From: Rosa chinensis
Lineage: Eukaryota > Streptophyta > Magnoliopsida > Rosales > Rosaceae
Direction: 5' to 3'
NCBI RefSeq assembly: GCF_002994745.2
Contig: NC_037094.1
Location: 25,521,001 to 25,585,000, forward strand
Length of the DNA stretch: 64,000 bases
A model generated the notes under the pieces. The model did not search any database. It was given only the letters and a program-made list of their open reading frames with translations, and was not told where the DNA came from. The translations under genes and the position numbers were made by a program. Positions 45,212 to 55,869 of the stretch are shown piece after piece; within the stretch, counting starts at the first letter, position 1; each line of letters starts with the position of its first letter.

Positions 45212-47195
45212 TAGAGTCTCCCTGACAAAGTCCTCTAGTAGGTTGGAGGTTTCCACAAGGCTCCCCATTAACTAGAAAAGCATAGGAGATAGTTCGTACA
45301 CAGTTCATTATCCATCTAACCCAAACTTCGCAGAAACCCAATCGGTGCATTACACCCTCTAAGAATGCCCATTCCATAGGGTCATAAGCCTTACTCATGT
45401 CCATTTTGAGTGCCCCATAACCCACATTACCCCTTCTCCGGCATTTCAGAAAGTGTGGAATTTCAAAAGCCATTAAAGAGTTGTGTGAAATCAACCTACC
45501 CGGAACAAAAGCCCCTTGGAAAGGAGAGATAAATCTATCCAACAATTACTTGAGTCCATTTCCGAGTACCTTAATTGGACCCAATTTTATAGATCACGTT
45601 ACAATGGCTGATGGGCCGCAGTTGGCTCATATTCTCTGGTGTCTTCACTTTCCGAACTAAAGTAACCCAAGTGCAATTAATTTGTCGAACCAATTCTTCT
45701 GAGTTGATAAAACATCGCACTGCTGAGACAATATCGTCGCCCACAATATCCCAAAAATGTTGATAGAAAGAAGGAGAGAACCCATCTGGATCCGGGGCCT
45801 TCGAGGGGTGCATTTGTCTTAAAGCTTTGAAAACTTCATCCTTGGAGATTTCTTGAGTAAGTGTCGAATTCATAGCATCTGAAATGACTGGGTCAATGAT
45901 GCTCAAGTCTTCCGGCCTTATAGAAGGGGCCGACGTACGGAACAGTTTTTCAAAATAATCAAGCACTACCCTCTCAATATCCTCCTCCTCATTGCACCAA
46001 ACACCATCTACGTTGTATAGCCCCTGCAAATGGTTTTTCTTCTTTCGATTTGTTGCTGACTGATGGAAGAATTTTGTATTGAGGTCACCTTCATTGAACC
46101 AAAGCACTCTTGATCGTTGTTGCCAGAAGACATTCTCTTTATGAAGCAGCTCTTCGAAACGTGCTTGTAGCGTGATTCTTGCTCCATCATGGGTAGCAGA
46201 GCACGCGTTATTATAAAACTCTGCCAGTTGACCCCTTACTTGTAGCTAGGATTTCATCTTTTAAACTCCCAAAACGAATTCTACTCCAACTCAACAGCTG
46301 CTCCCTTGTGTTTTCCTTTTTTTTTTGAAACCTTAGCAAAAGGACAAAAGCTCGTTGCACTAGTCCAGCAGGCCTGCACAACCTCTTTACATTCCGAAAC
46401 ACGCAGCCAATAATCTTCAAACTTGAAACGAGACTTTTTCTTCCTCGATCTTTCTCCTTTTGCGCAACTTTCTAACCTCCAGTAACAGTGGGAGATGATC
46501 AGACTTGCTAGGGTGAAGATGTAAGACCGTAGAAGCCGAGAAGAGTTGAGTCCATGCATGAGTTGCAACAAAACGATCCAAACATTCCTTTATCTGTACA
46601 CCATATCTAGTTCCAGTCCATGTGAATTTAGGGCCAGCAAAATGCATATCAGTAAGGGAGCAATAATGAAGTGCCTCACAAAAGCCGCCCATCTGAGCCA
46701 TGGGACATCTAGGACCGCCAACCTTCTCCGCAGCTGAGCAAATTTCATTAAAATCTCCCCCAAGTATCCAAGGAAGATTGTCACCAGATTGCTCGACACG
46801 CTTAAGACGTGACCAAGTGCGGTGTCGATCTTCAATCCGTGGTTCCCCATAAATGCCCGTAAACAGCCATGCAACTTGCCCCAAGTCATCCTTCACAACA
46901 ACATCAATATGACTAGTAGAGTAAGACTTAAGTGACAGAGATACCCTGTCAAAGCAAAGAAAGACCACTAGAATGACAAACTCCCTTTCCATTCTTTCTG
47001 GGGACAAACTTACAATCCACTGAAAACATATTACGCCATCCAATTGCACGTTTAACTTTCCCCATCTCAGAAGCAGTACACTTTGTTTCACTTAAAAAAA
47101 TGACTTTGGGATGATTTAGGGACACTAACCCTTTTAGCCCATTAACTGTCCAGGGTTCCCAATCCCCTGGCAGTTCCAACAGATAATATCCATTG
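45212..47195 (-). pseudogene. LINE ORF2: AP-type endonuclease and reverse transcriptase N-terminal half
   Basis: Endonuclease: MDIICWNCQG at about 47190, a one-base frame break, then VIFLSETKC, GDFNEICSAAEKVGG, FTWTGTR and the catalytic SDHLPLLL. RT: LWFNEGDLNTKFFHQSATNR, KDEVFKALRQMHPSKAPDPD, GFSPSFYQHFWDIVG, RPISHCNVIYKI, GAFVPGRLISHNSLMAFE, ALKMDMSKAYDPMEWAFLEG (first catalytic Asp) and TRGLCQGDS. Several frame breaks separate the pieces. The frame is then lost into the element A LTR at 45211. Confidence 0.9.
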
Positions 47196-47216
47196 CTCGT
47201 GATGGGTCCAGACCCA

Positions 47217-47829
47217 TCACGAAGGAACGTTTGGGAGTATGTTCAGGGCTTTTTTTGGAGAACTGATCAGTAAACCATCAACATGTGTTACGAACCCCCT
47301 CTTTAAACAGATCTTGTCTTTCACAACTCTCTGTTGGCCATATTGTTTCGGTGAGGTAGAGCCCTTGCTATTAGGAGAGACAGGTGGATTACTTTTAGGA
47401 GAGGTAGGTTGCTTGGTTTTAGAAGACCGGTCAGAGTGTTCATCTCCTCCAAGCGTATCAGTATTCAACACAGAAGCCTGGGTGTTTAATTGATTTGTAG
47501 AAGTAGTATGGCCCAACTCTCTGATATCAAAAGTACTCTGCACATCCAGTCCACGGCCCAATCCGTCAAAAATGTGAACAGAACAGTTTAACCCCAACTG
47601 TTTGTTTTTGTTGACTGTACCCCCAAGAAACTCGGATCCAAACTGCCTCTTTGAGTAACTGCCACTGTCAACCGCCATCCCCAAAACATGCACCACTGTC
47701 GCCATCATACCGCCTTCTGCCTCCGTTACAGGTGAGTGGGGCTTCTCCACCGGAATAGCCGCCGTTGCCAAGATATCGATCAGACAATGTCGCTTGTCCA
47801 AGCCGCGCACTCGAAATTCATCATCAGGA
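47217..47829 (-). pseudogene. LINE ORF1 C-terminal part
   Basis: Open segment MRGLDKRHCLIDILATAAIP and a long Ser/Thr/Pro/Lys-rich tail (SPKSNPPVSPNSKGSTSPKQ) ending just before ORF2. Low-complexity tails like this follow the zinc knuckle in plant LINE ORF1. Continues in 49356-50040 beyond the hAT-like insertion. Confidence 0.7.
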
Positions 47830-49347
47830 TCAATGTTTTAAAACGCTGAAGGCGTACCCGAGGCGTTTTCGGGAGAGCCTTGCAGCCTTGAGGCATAAGG
47901 CCCATAAGGCGTAAGCCTTGCGACATAAATTTTTGTCGTCACATTAAGAGCAACCACTAGTAGTAGTACTAGAACTCATTGTTGCTGCACTAAACGATTA
48001 AACATAACATCCTATCAATTACATATAAAATAACAATCTGGGCAGGAAATTTGAACAATACCAACCAATATATACAAAGCAATGATACAGAGCAACATAT
48101 TCAGTCAATGATACAGAGCAACAATCTTAAAATCTTGTACCTTCAAATCTTGGACAAGCTTTGATTCCTTTATGGGTGCCAACTAGATGTTGTCCCATGC
48201 CACTAGTAGTAGTACTAGAACTCATTGTTGCTGCACTAAACATAACATCCTATCAATTACATATAGAATAACAATCTGGGCATAACAATTAAACAACATT
48301 AGCAGACAAGCCTATTATATATATATATATAAGCAAACAAAATGGGCACAATAGACAATCTGGAGATAACAATTAAGCAAACAATATATGGGCACAATCA
48401 ACACAACAACAATAGTAACCAAATCAACATCTGGGCAAGGAATTCGATGCAATCTGGGTAGCTAATTTGGACAATACCAACCAACATCTATGCATTCAGT
48501 CAATGATACAATACCAACCAACATCTATGCATTCAGCAATTCCGAATTACTTGTAACAATCAAAAATCTTATATTCACAAAGCCTTTACAAAGCAGAGCC
48601 TAAACATTCAAACTTCAAAGTGCGAAAATCAATTGAACTGTACCTTCAAATCTTGTCTGCAAGTTGAACTCCAAATCTGCAAGCACCTCTTCAAGTCTGC
48701 AAATCAAACTCTAATAATCAAACTCCAATAATCGAAGTCCAAGTCTGCAAATTGAACTCCAATAATCGAACTCGAAGTCTGCGAATCGAACTCCAATTCG
48801 AACTCCAAGTCTGCAAATCGAACACCAAATCGAACTCCAAGTCTGCAAATCGAACACCAAATCGAACTCCAAATCGAACTCCAATAATCGAACTTGAAGG
48901 CTGCAAATCAAACTCCAACAATCGAACTCCAAATCTGCAACTCGAACTCCAAGTTTGAAAATAGTCTCCTTGGTCTCCTTTACAGCCAAATCGTTGAGAA
49001 AGATAATGGGTTGATTGGGTTCTAAGGGATTTGCATCAGATTGTTGCCTTTATCTCTTTGGAAGAGCAAAAGCTGAAATGGGGGCTGGAACGATGTAATC
49101 TGCTCACTGTCGCGCGACCTAGGCAGGTTTTAAGCCTTAAAAACCCAAAACGACGTCGTTTCGGAAAAGACCCAAAAAAAAAAAAAACGCTGCGCGTGCG
49201 CCCAGGACACCTTACGCGTCGCTTTTCACGCCTTGGTCACCGCCTCAGAAGCCTCATCGCCTTATCATCGAAACTCACTCAATTTAGGGGCTGATTTCCG
49301 CCTTTTAAGCCTTAGGCGCGCCTCAAGGCGCGTTTTTTAATTCATTG
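47830..49347. mobile_element. hAT-like non-autonomous element, 1.5 kb
   Basis: Ends CAATGTTTTAAAACGC and the inverted GCGTTTTTTAATTCATTG, with complementary GGCG / CGCCT-rich subtermini. The flanks repeat ATCAGGAT / ACCAGGAT (47822-47829 and 49348-49355), an 8-bp duplication with one change, as for hAT. There is no transposase. Inside are a duplicated block of about 90 bp (47954 and 48201) and a minisatellite. Confidence 0.8.
48655..48960. repeat. Minisatellite in the hAT-like element
   Basis: Irregular tandem units built from TCGAACTCCAA and TCTGCAAA, each about 20-35 bp. It is read as open in several frames on both strands; none is a gene. Confidence 0.88.
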
Positions 49348-49355
49348 ACCAGGAT

Positions 49356-50040
49356 CATCATGATCCAACTCCATATCATCCGGCTGTGTAGAATTCGGAG
49401 GAAGATCTCTAGACTCCTTCTCCTCTCTCATTCTAACTATTCCAGTCAAAGGGAAATCCGCTAACCAGTCTTTGGTGCATTCTTCAGACCAAACCTGCAC
49501 CAACTTCCGGAATACGGAGCAAAAAAGGAATGTTGGCCGCCTGCTGCGCTAGCCAACCCTCCTTCTTCTCTGCGTTGAGTAAGCCATGATAACCCGGAGT
49601 CGTCACTTTCCCTGAAGCCCGCAATTCACACCCCTGCCCTGTGTGGGAGAGAAGGCCACAGTAGAAACAGAAAAAAGGAAGTGTTCATATTAAATGTTAT
49701 GCAATTTTACTTTTTCCACGCCACCTTCTGGAGAAAAAGCTATCCACTTTTTCAGAGGTTCTGTGATATTGTTTCCAACTCGAATACGAAGAAAACTCCC
49801 TAAACAAACCCCAAATTGATCTGTTTTCATTCTAATGTAGTGTCCAACCACAGATCCTATACTTCTGCCCGTCTTTTCATCCATAAACTTTGGAGGAAGT
49901 CCCTTGATACGAATCCAGAAGTATTGACAATCAAGGGAGACCGTAAGAAGGTCTACTAATCCATCTGTTACAGAGATCGCGAAGATACTTTTCTCATAAG
50001 ACCAAGGGGTACCTCTCACCGCCCTGTCCAAGTCCTCGAA
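49356..50040 (-). pseudogene. LINE ORF1 middle part (DUF4283-type and CCHC knuckle)
   Basis: LDRAVRGTPWSYEKSIFAIS, WIRIKGLPPKFMDEKTGRSI and FLRIRVGNNITEPLKKW match the plant LINE ORF1 domain of the DUF4283 family. The zinc knuckle FCFYCGLLSHTGQGC follows at about 49625-49670, after which the frame decays. RNA-binding role in the element particle. Confidence 0.85.
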
Positions 50041-50082
50041 GTGTCAGAAGCAGAACAATATCTAGTTACTCCCATTGAGTTG

Positions 50083-50682
50083 TGTTTGGTGAAATTACAA
50101 TAAAAAATTATAATTTCTCTTGAGAAACTTGTTGACAAAAGGCTGAGGCGCGGGTATCTCGCTCTCTTTAAGGAGATTCAAGCCATCTGCGGAACAATGC
50201 CGGTGCACCAGAAATCTCTTGACTTATCCCCTCCAGGATACAATAGCCCAACAACAAGTTGTATGACTCACACCAATCTGCACAAATTGGAGGAATCCAA
50301 AGCTCCACCAGAAGAACACATTTCTTTGGCCAAAAAACACACAAGACACTTTGGGGGATTTTGGAAAGAAAGTTGATGGGCGAATAGTGGTGTTAATTTC
50401 ATAACAATATTACGTAAAAGCAATGATCTATTTGAGCATACAACAAATGGTGCTATTTATAGGCTCTTAGGACACTCCCTACAATTAATAGGGTAGTAAC
50501 CAAAAGCCATAGGTTACAAGAATTAAAATCCAAAATAAATCAAAATAAAACACTATGAGTTACAAATAAAATTCAAAATAAATTCTGAATTTAAACACAC
50601 AAATAAATTCAGATTTTAAACACAAAATAAATTCACCCAAATTTAATTTCAATAATAAATAAAATATTAAAATGTAACAACA
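50083..50682 (-). mobile_element. 600-bp solo LTR in LINE ORF1
   Basis: TGTTTGG...AACAACA in + reading, flanked by perfect AGTTG duplications (50078-50082 and 50683-50687). On the - strand it has CTATAAATAGCACC as TATA box, so it points leftward. No internal domains. Size suggests Copia, which is inferred. Confidence 0.85.
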
Positions 50683-50687
50683 AGTTG

Positions 50688-50915
50688 GACCGCCGTTATA
50701 CGTGAACGCTGAAAGGCACCATTCTTGGGCATCCACAATCCCTTCATTGTCTAAATCAATATATCCTTCCTATAATCCTTCTTTGTTAACAGTTCACCGA
50801 CCATGAAGAATCTAGCAGGTTTCTTCTCCATCTCGTCCTTCGTTATCACCACCTTCATCGTCGGTTCCTCCAAGAGAGCCAACCATTTCGAGAACACTTC
50901 TGTCATCTCTTCCAT
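50688..50915 (-). pseudogene. LINE ORF1 N-terminus
   Basis: Begins MEEMTEVFSKWLALLEE, then KDEMEKKPARFFMVGELLTK and MKGLWMPKNGAFQ, the start of a DUF4283-type LINE ORF1. The solo LTR at 50682 interrupts it, and a stop lies near the junction (DILI, then TAG). Confidence 0.8.
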
Positions 50916-51070
50916 TATCAAGGAAAACTAGTGCCAAAGATTCTCAATTATAATAAGAACAAACCAGAACATAAGCGTAGACCAGTAGCCACTCTGCCAA
51001 TTTCTGTCGTGAACAAGTAGGTTCCGACAACCCTCACTCAGAAGCATGTGCCAGAGAGGAGAGAACGTAT

Positions 51071-51189
51071 GATTGTCCTCTGTCTTTTTTAAGTAAATTG
51101 AGTTTATTAACTTTGGAAGTATTTATTGATTTTAATTTTTCCCTTTTTATTATTTATACGCTGCCAATTATACAACATGTAGTGAGCCC
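51071..51189. other. Short AT-rich spacer
   Basis: AT-rich, no feature seen. Confidence 0.4.
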
Positions 51190-52125
51190 TTGAGTTAGGA
51201 GGATCTCGGCAGGCAGCGGGCATAGCTGTGAGGCTAACCTGTGAGTGGATATTTGATTTTAATCAAATTATGCATGCAGTACTGATTTTCGAGCATGGAT
51301 TGGATTACGAGATTTACTATGATTGGATTTTTTATGATTTTATCATTTATCGAGAATCTGAGTTTTAAAAGCATGATATGATTAGAAGGCATAATGTGTT
51401 GTTTCATGCACACATTACCTGGTCGGCAGTACCCTCCAGGTCATAGTCTAGTCGGCAGTACCCTCCAGGTAATAGTCTGATCAGCAGTACCCTCCAGACT
51501 ATTCTAGTCGGCAGAACTGTCCAGACAATATTCTAGTCGGCTGTATCCTCTATAATATAGATTATGGTCGACAGTACCCTCTAGATGGAATGAGTTGGTT
51601 AGTCGATAGTACCCTCTAACTACCGCCTCCTAGATTCTGGTCGGCAGTACCCTCCGATGCATTATCTGGTCGGCTATGCCCTCCAAATGACATTAGATGA
51701 CTAGTTAGCAATACTCTCTAGTCATCGAATATTTTATATTTGAGCTGATGATTTTCTACTTGATGATAGATTTAAATGTTTTTTTTTTTTAGTCCACTGT
51801 ATACTGGATTTTTAAAGAGAAAAATGGGAAAGCATTCACTTTATTTTATTTTCTTTAATACTTCTTTTATTTTCGTCCACTCACTCTAATGATTTTTAAA
51901 TACTTGTCTCTAAGATTTTCGGGTTTTTGTTCGCCCAAATTTCAAATTTTCCGGGGTAGTGCGTGCAGGAATGTGAGGCTTAGGTTCCACCACTTCCGTT
52001 TTAACTATAGGTTATTGTTCCACCTACTCATTTATTATATCTGTTTAATTTCATATAATTACTATGATAACCAAACTTAAGTTGGGGGTATGTTCATTCT
52101 AAAAAAAAAAAAAAAAAGTTGGGGT
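51190..52125 (+). repeat. Diverged Gypsy LTR fragment related to element A
   Basis: Shares the layout of the element A LTR: GTGAGTGGATATTT, tandem array, TTCGTCCACTCACTCTAA, then GTGAGGCTTAGGTTCCACCA, and a T-rich tail ending in a poly(A) run. No coding sequence. It probably belongs to another family of the same group; no partner LTR is seen. Confidence 0.6.
51412..51735 (+). repeat. Tandem array of GTCGGCAGTACCCTCCAG units
   Basis: About nine degenerate copies with spacing of 25-45 bp. It lies at the same place in the LTR as the unrelated array of element A. Confidence 0.85.
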
Positions 52126-52389
52126 TATGTTAAGGTCAAAACGGATAGCAGACCACCGTTAAAAAATTTCTCTCTTTTCCATTAATATTCAGATGACGCG
52201 CATCACCGAAATTATTCTACGCACCAACAGTGTGAACCAACAGCTGATATGCAATCTCAGCCATTCATTTAATCCAGCCGTCCATCTGACACTAACATCT
52301 ATACCAACACCGTTAAGAGAATTAAAACCCAAAAAAGGGCTGGTCAATACGGTAGAAAGTAGAAACACATGAGATGGATAATATTCAAT
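52126..52389. other. Non-coding sequence, no features recognised
   Basis: No repeat border, gene or RNA recognised. Confidence 0.35.
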
Positions 52390-52774
52390 TTATCTAATTA
52401 AACCAAGGTAAAATCTGGAAGTACGAAAGTGGGCATGCCGCTCTCGCAATCGAGGAGGTTCTCTGATTATGGGCTTAATCTGATCGGATCGAAAATGAAA
52501 AAGGGAGGGGGGAATTGAGGATTTCCAGTCTTCATTCTCATCTCTGCGGCTCCAATCGCCACGACTCCCGCCGCCTCCTCCGCCAAAGTCCTCGACCGGC
52601 GCCGCTGCTTCCATTGCCGCCGAAAAACCAAAGGTCAGGCCTTCTGTCCCAACTGGGTTTGGGGCCGAAGGATAGAGCGGTGATTGTGGGTTTTGGAATA
52701 GGCAAAAGAAACAGATGGATTAGGCTTACTGGAGATGCGGCGGTTGTCGGAGACACTAGAGTGGTGGCGGCCAT
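52390..52774 (-). pseudogene. Possible first exon of a plastid-targeted protein, frame-broken
   Basis: On the - strand, MAATTLVSPTTAASPVSLIH followed by a Ser/Pro/basic region looks like a chloroplast transit peptide. It leads to WFFGGNGSSGAG, where a frame change gives VEDFGGGGGGSRGDWSRRDE in the overlapping frame. Glycine-rich linkers of this kind follow the transit peptide in several plastid membrane proteins. I cannot name the protein, and no downstream exon is seen. It could be a gene fragment moved by a transposon or chance GC-rich sequence. Confidence 0.35.
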
Positions 52775-52889
52775 GGTTTGAAACTTTGAACTTCTAATTC
52801 ATAACAAAGGAATCTGGGTATCGGTGATTCTGAACTTCTGATTCATAACTAAGCACAACCCTTATAAAATAACTAAGAAAAATTTACCA

Positions 52890-52990
52890 CCAATGGTGGT
52901 TGGGACAGTGGGAATGGTACAAAGTTGTGATATGGGTTATGTGGGTTCGAACCATCCCACCGTTTGGTTTCAATTTATTTTTTTGTTTTT
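52890..52990 (+). mobile_element. Possible tRNA-derived SINE
   Basis: A B-box match GGTTCGAACC (52944-52953) follows a weak A-box-like TGGTTGGGACAGTGGG about 35-50 bases upstream; a T-rich tail follows. No target duplication was found. Weak call. Confidence 0.3.
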
Positions 52991-53137
52991 ATCTAGTTCT
53001 CCATCCTTTTCTTATGTAGTTTATTATACTTGAATAAGGACTTCAAAATAAATAAATAAACAACTTCATTAGTTACCAAAGTAAAAATATTTTCATGGAC
53101 ATTTTATTTAACTTTGTTCAAGTAAAACCCTAGTTTG

Positions 53138-53333
53138 TGTTTGGCCTAAACTCTAGGTTACTTGCTCTAGTGGTAATAGGGTTAAATTAGAAGGATTTAG
53201 ATTCCTATTCAATGTACGATTACTTTCCTTATATGATTAAGATTCTATGCATTGTAATCCTCTATATAAAGAGGCCTCTATTATCAATAAGAATATACAG
53301 CAAATTCCTCTCAATTCTCGTTTCCCTAAAACA
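53138..53333 (+). repeat. Element F 5' LTR
   Basis: About 196 bp, TGTTTGGCCTAAAC...CCCTAAAACA, with TATA box CTATATAAAGAGGCC (53263-53277). It is followed by CGTTATCAACACGAAGCCC, a PBS-like string seen next to Copia LTRs. The start may be two bases earlier. Confidence 0.7.
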
Positions 53334-54389
53334 CGTTATCAACACGAAGCCCTAACCCTGAAACAAATAGCCAAACCCTGATTCAAGAAGCTAAAAACCT
53401 TGAATCCGAGTACAAAACCTTGGAGCCTTTTCTGCCTCCACCTCACACCTTGAAGAACTCGATCCCAGGAGTCCAGAACCGGCAGCCCCACCTCAAGAAC
53501 CGCCCGGAAAACCACCGAACCGGCCACCGGAAGCTCTATACAACTAGCAGCAAATATTCCACCGGTTCACCATCTTCCGGACCTCCAATTTCCACCAAAT
53601 TATGGTAGTAGAAGCCTCTCAAGCCAAAGATTATGGAAACGGAAGAAAAAGTGAGAAAACCGGCCTAAAAGTGCGTGAACCGGCCGACTAAATCTCTTAC
53701 AGAAAACCGGCAGAAAAGAGAAGAAAAGAAAAGAAAAGAAAAAAAAAAGGAAAGGAACCCCAGAAGCCTAAGAAGCAGAAGCCCAAGCCCATCGCAGAGG
53801 CCCACTGACGCAGGCCCACTGCAGGTGGACCCACTGCCACATCAGCACTGCCACGTCAGCAGAAGGACCCACTGCCATGTCAGCATCAGCGCCACGTCAT
53901 CCCGCCGGTTACCTCCCAGTCAAAGTCGGTCAACGATTTTCCGGCGACTTTTCTGGCCATTTTCCGGCGACATTTTCCGACCGATTTTTCCGGCGACCTA
54001 TTTCGAGGTATTTTTTATTAAACGTTCCCGTTTTTAGAGTTTTTAAATTCAATTTCTCTTCTTTTTTGGGGACTTGCAACCTCCCTTCTTCTACCCCCCT
54101 TTCTTCATTATAAGGGAGACCAAATTAAGCCAAACTGTGGGGGTTTGTGCTCACTCCAAGCTTAGAGTTTGTTGAGATCTCCAAACTTAGAGTTTGTAGA
54201 GAATTTATGATGACCACTTACATCATTGTTTCGATCTAATCCAATATCTCTTGGAATCGAATTTCTTGGAAGCGACTACGCTCGGAAATTCCTAATTTCT
54301 TGGAAGCGATTATGCTCAGAAATTTCATATGTTTTCATGGTAGCCTATTTCGCTCCGAAACTAACCCTAATTTCTTGTACTCTTTCAGG
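53334..54389 (+). other. Element F leader
   Basis: Untranslated leader with CCGGC-rich and AAAAGA-rich stretches; the open frame 53675-54037 is low-complexity and not a recognised protein. Confidence 0.55.
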
Positions 54390-54998
54390 ATGAGTAACCT
54401 GAACAAATTGGACTTTGCTCCATTGGGAACAACTGGCTCTGGATATCACAGGTGGGTTCGTGATATCCGCCAGCATCTCAAGGCTGATGGAATCTTGGAT
54501 ATGATTCTCGAGCCTAGCCAGGACGTGATAACTGTTAAGCAAGCTCAAGCTTTGGAAGCAAATAGAGCAGCCTTAGAGGCAAATAAGGCGAAAGCCATCA
54601 TCCTAATGACTCATCATATGGATGATTCGCTCCAGTACGAGTGTATGAATGAAGAAGACCCCAGAAGGCTGTGGGTCTCACTCGAAGAAAGATTTGGCAA
54701 CGTCCGTGACTCCTTGCTTCCTGACCTAGAAGTGAGATGGCATAGCCTCCGCTTCTGTGATTTCAAGTCAGTTCTTGACTATAACTTGGAAGCACTTCGC
54801 ATTAAATCCTTAATGGAATTCTGTGGTAAAGAGATCACAGATGCGATGTTGAATGAGAAGACTCTCTCTACCTTCCCCGTCTCTGCATTGATGGTTGCTA
54901 AGAACTATCGAATCGATGTAAATGCAAGACGGATCACAAGGTTTCATGAGCTCATTGGAGCTATGAATGTCGTTGAAAAGATGACAATATCCTTGTGA
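54390..54998 (+). pseudogene. Element F gag
   Basis: MSNLNKLDFAPLGTTGSGYH, RWVRDIRQHLKADGILDMIL, LMTHHMDDSLQYECMNEEDP and LWVSLEERFGNVRDSLLPDL match Copia gag of the UBN2-type. The frame from the first Met is open for 203 codons to KMTISL and then breaks. The zinc knuckle CSRCGVSDHWAHIC follows in another frame at about 55310. Confidence 0.88.
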
Positions 54999-55292
54999 AG
55001 AACTATAATTCGAGATCCGTGGAAACAGAGCATATTTCGGAATCCAATTATAGTCGCACCTCTAAGTGAGGGTGCTAAGAGCGAAACCCTAATCTTAGGT
55101 ATACTTCTGGACATTCTGATCCATATAATTGCTCTACTTGGGAAGGTAACCGCCAAAATAGACGAACACGGAATCGAAGAGCTAAACGTGAAAAGAGAGA
55201 GCGAGGCAACGCCTCTGGCCATGTTGATGGCGCCACCAACACTAAGAGCCATCTAAATGACACTTTCAAAGCGCCTCAATCAATGGAGTTCG

Positions 55293-55445
55293 AGCAAAGA
55301 GATGTATGTTCTCGATGTGGAGTGTCTGATCATTGGGCACACATTTGTAGAGCTCGTGAAGAACTTGTCACTGCCTACAAAGCATATTGTGAAGCAAGAG
55401 AAGCTCACTATGTGGAACAAGAAGATCAAAAAGATGATCTAGAGT
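55293..55445 (+). pseudogene. Element F gag zinc-knuckle segment
   Basis: Encodes EQRDVCSRCGVSDHWAHICR with CX2CX4HX4C spacing, then REELVTAYKAYCEAREAHYV to a TAG. Reads on from gag after a frame break. Confidence 0.85.
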
Positions 55446-55869
55446 GAAGGGTTGAAGACTACAAATCTGGCTGGGATCAATAGATCGCCAATTCTATTTA
55501 AGTATTTATTTTTCCAAGAGATGTAATAGGCAATTGCCATATACTTTGTAGTAAATGCCAATGGTTTAGTCCTTCTTCAAAGTAGGCTCACCCAAAGTAA
55601 GTGTGATGTCTAGGAAGGTTCTGAGATTAGTGGTACTTAAGCGAGCCTTGCTCCACCGACATCTCTCTACTCACCTGGTCACATTTATTTTGGAATTACC
55701 GAAAGAAGTTAGACGACTACCATTGTTTTGCATTAGCTAGCATTTGGATTAGATTCTCCTAATGGTTAAGAGACAATGATGTACTCTGTTGGCTTATGAA
55801 TAAAATTTCGAGTTCTTTTCATTATGACTCCATTTTGATTCTGAGCATATGACTTTGTGACTACGATGG

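Larger units (their letters stand above)
45212..51070 (-). mobile_element. LINE retrotransposon, 5' part, decayed
   Basis: On the - strand: ORF1 starts near 50915, with pieces at 50688-50915, 49356-50040 and 47217-47829. ORF2 endonuclease and RT follow down to 45212, where element A cuts it at RGLCQGDS of the RT. Interrupted by a solo LTR (50083-50682) and a hAT-like element (47830-49347). The 3' half (YADD region of RT, zinc knuckle, poly(A)) is not on the other side of element A within the window. The 5' leader is 50916 to about 51070. Confidence 0.85.

Noticed and set aside
48711..48989. Open frames of 67-92 codons on both strands
   Set aside because: They arise from the TCGAACTCCAA/TCTGCAAA minisatellite, which is open in several frames.
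51412..51735. Regularly spaced repeats resembling a CRISPR array
   Set aside because: Units are degenerate, spacers vary and are themselves AT-rich remnants, and the setting is a plant LTR; it is a tandem array.
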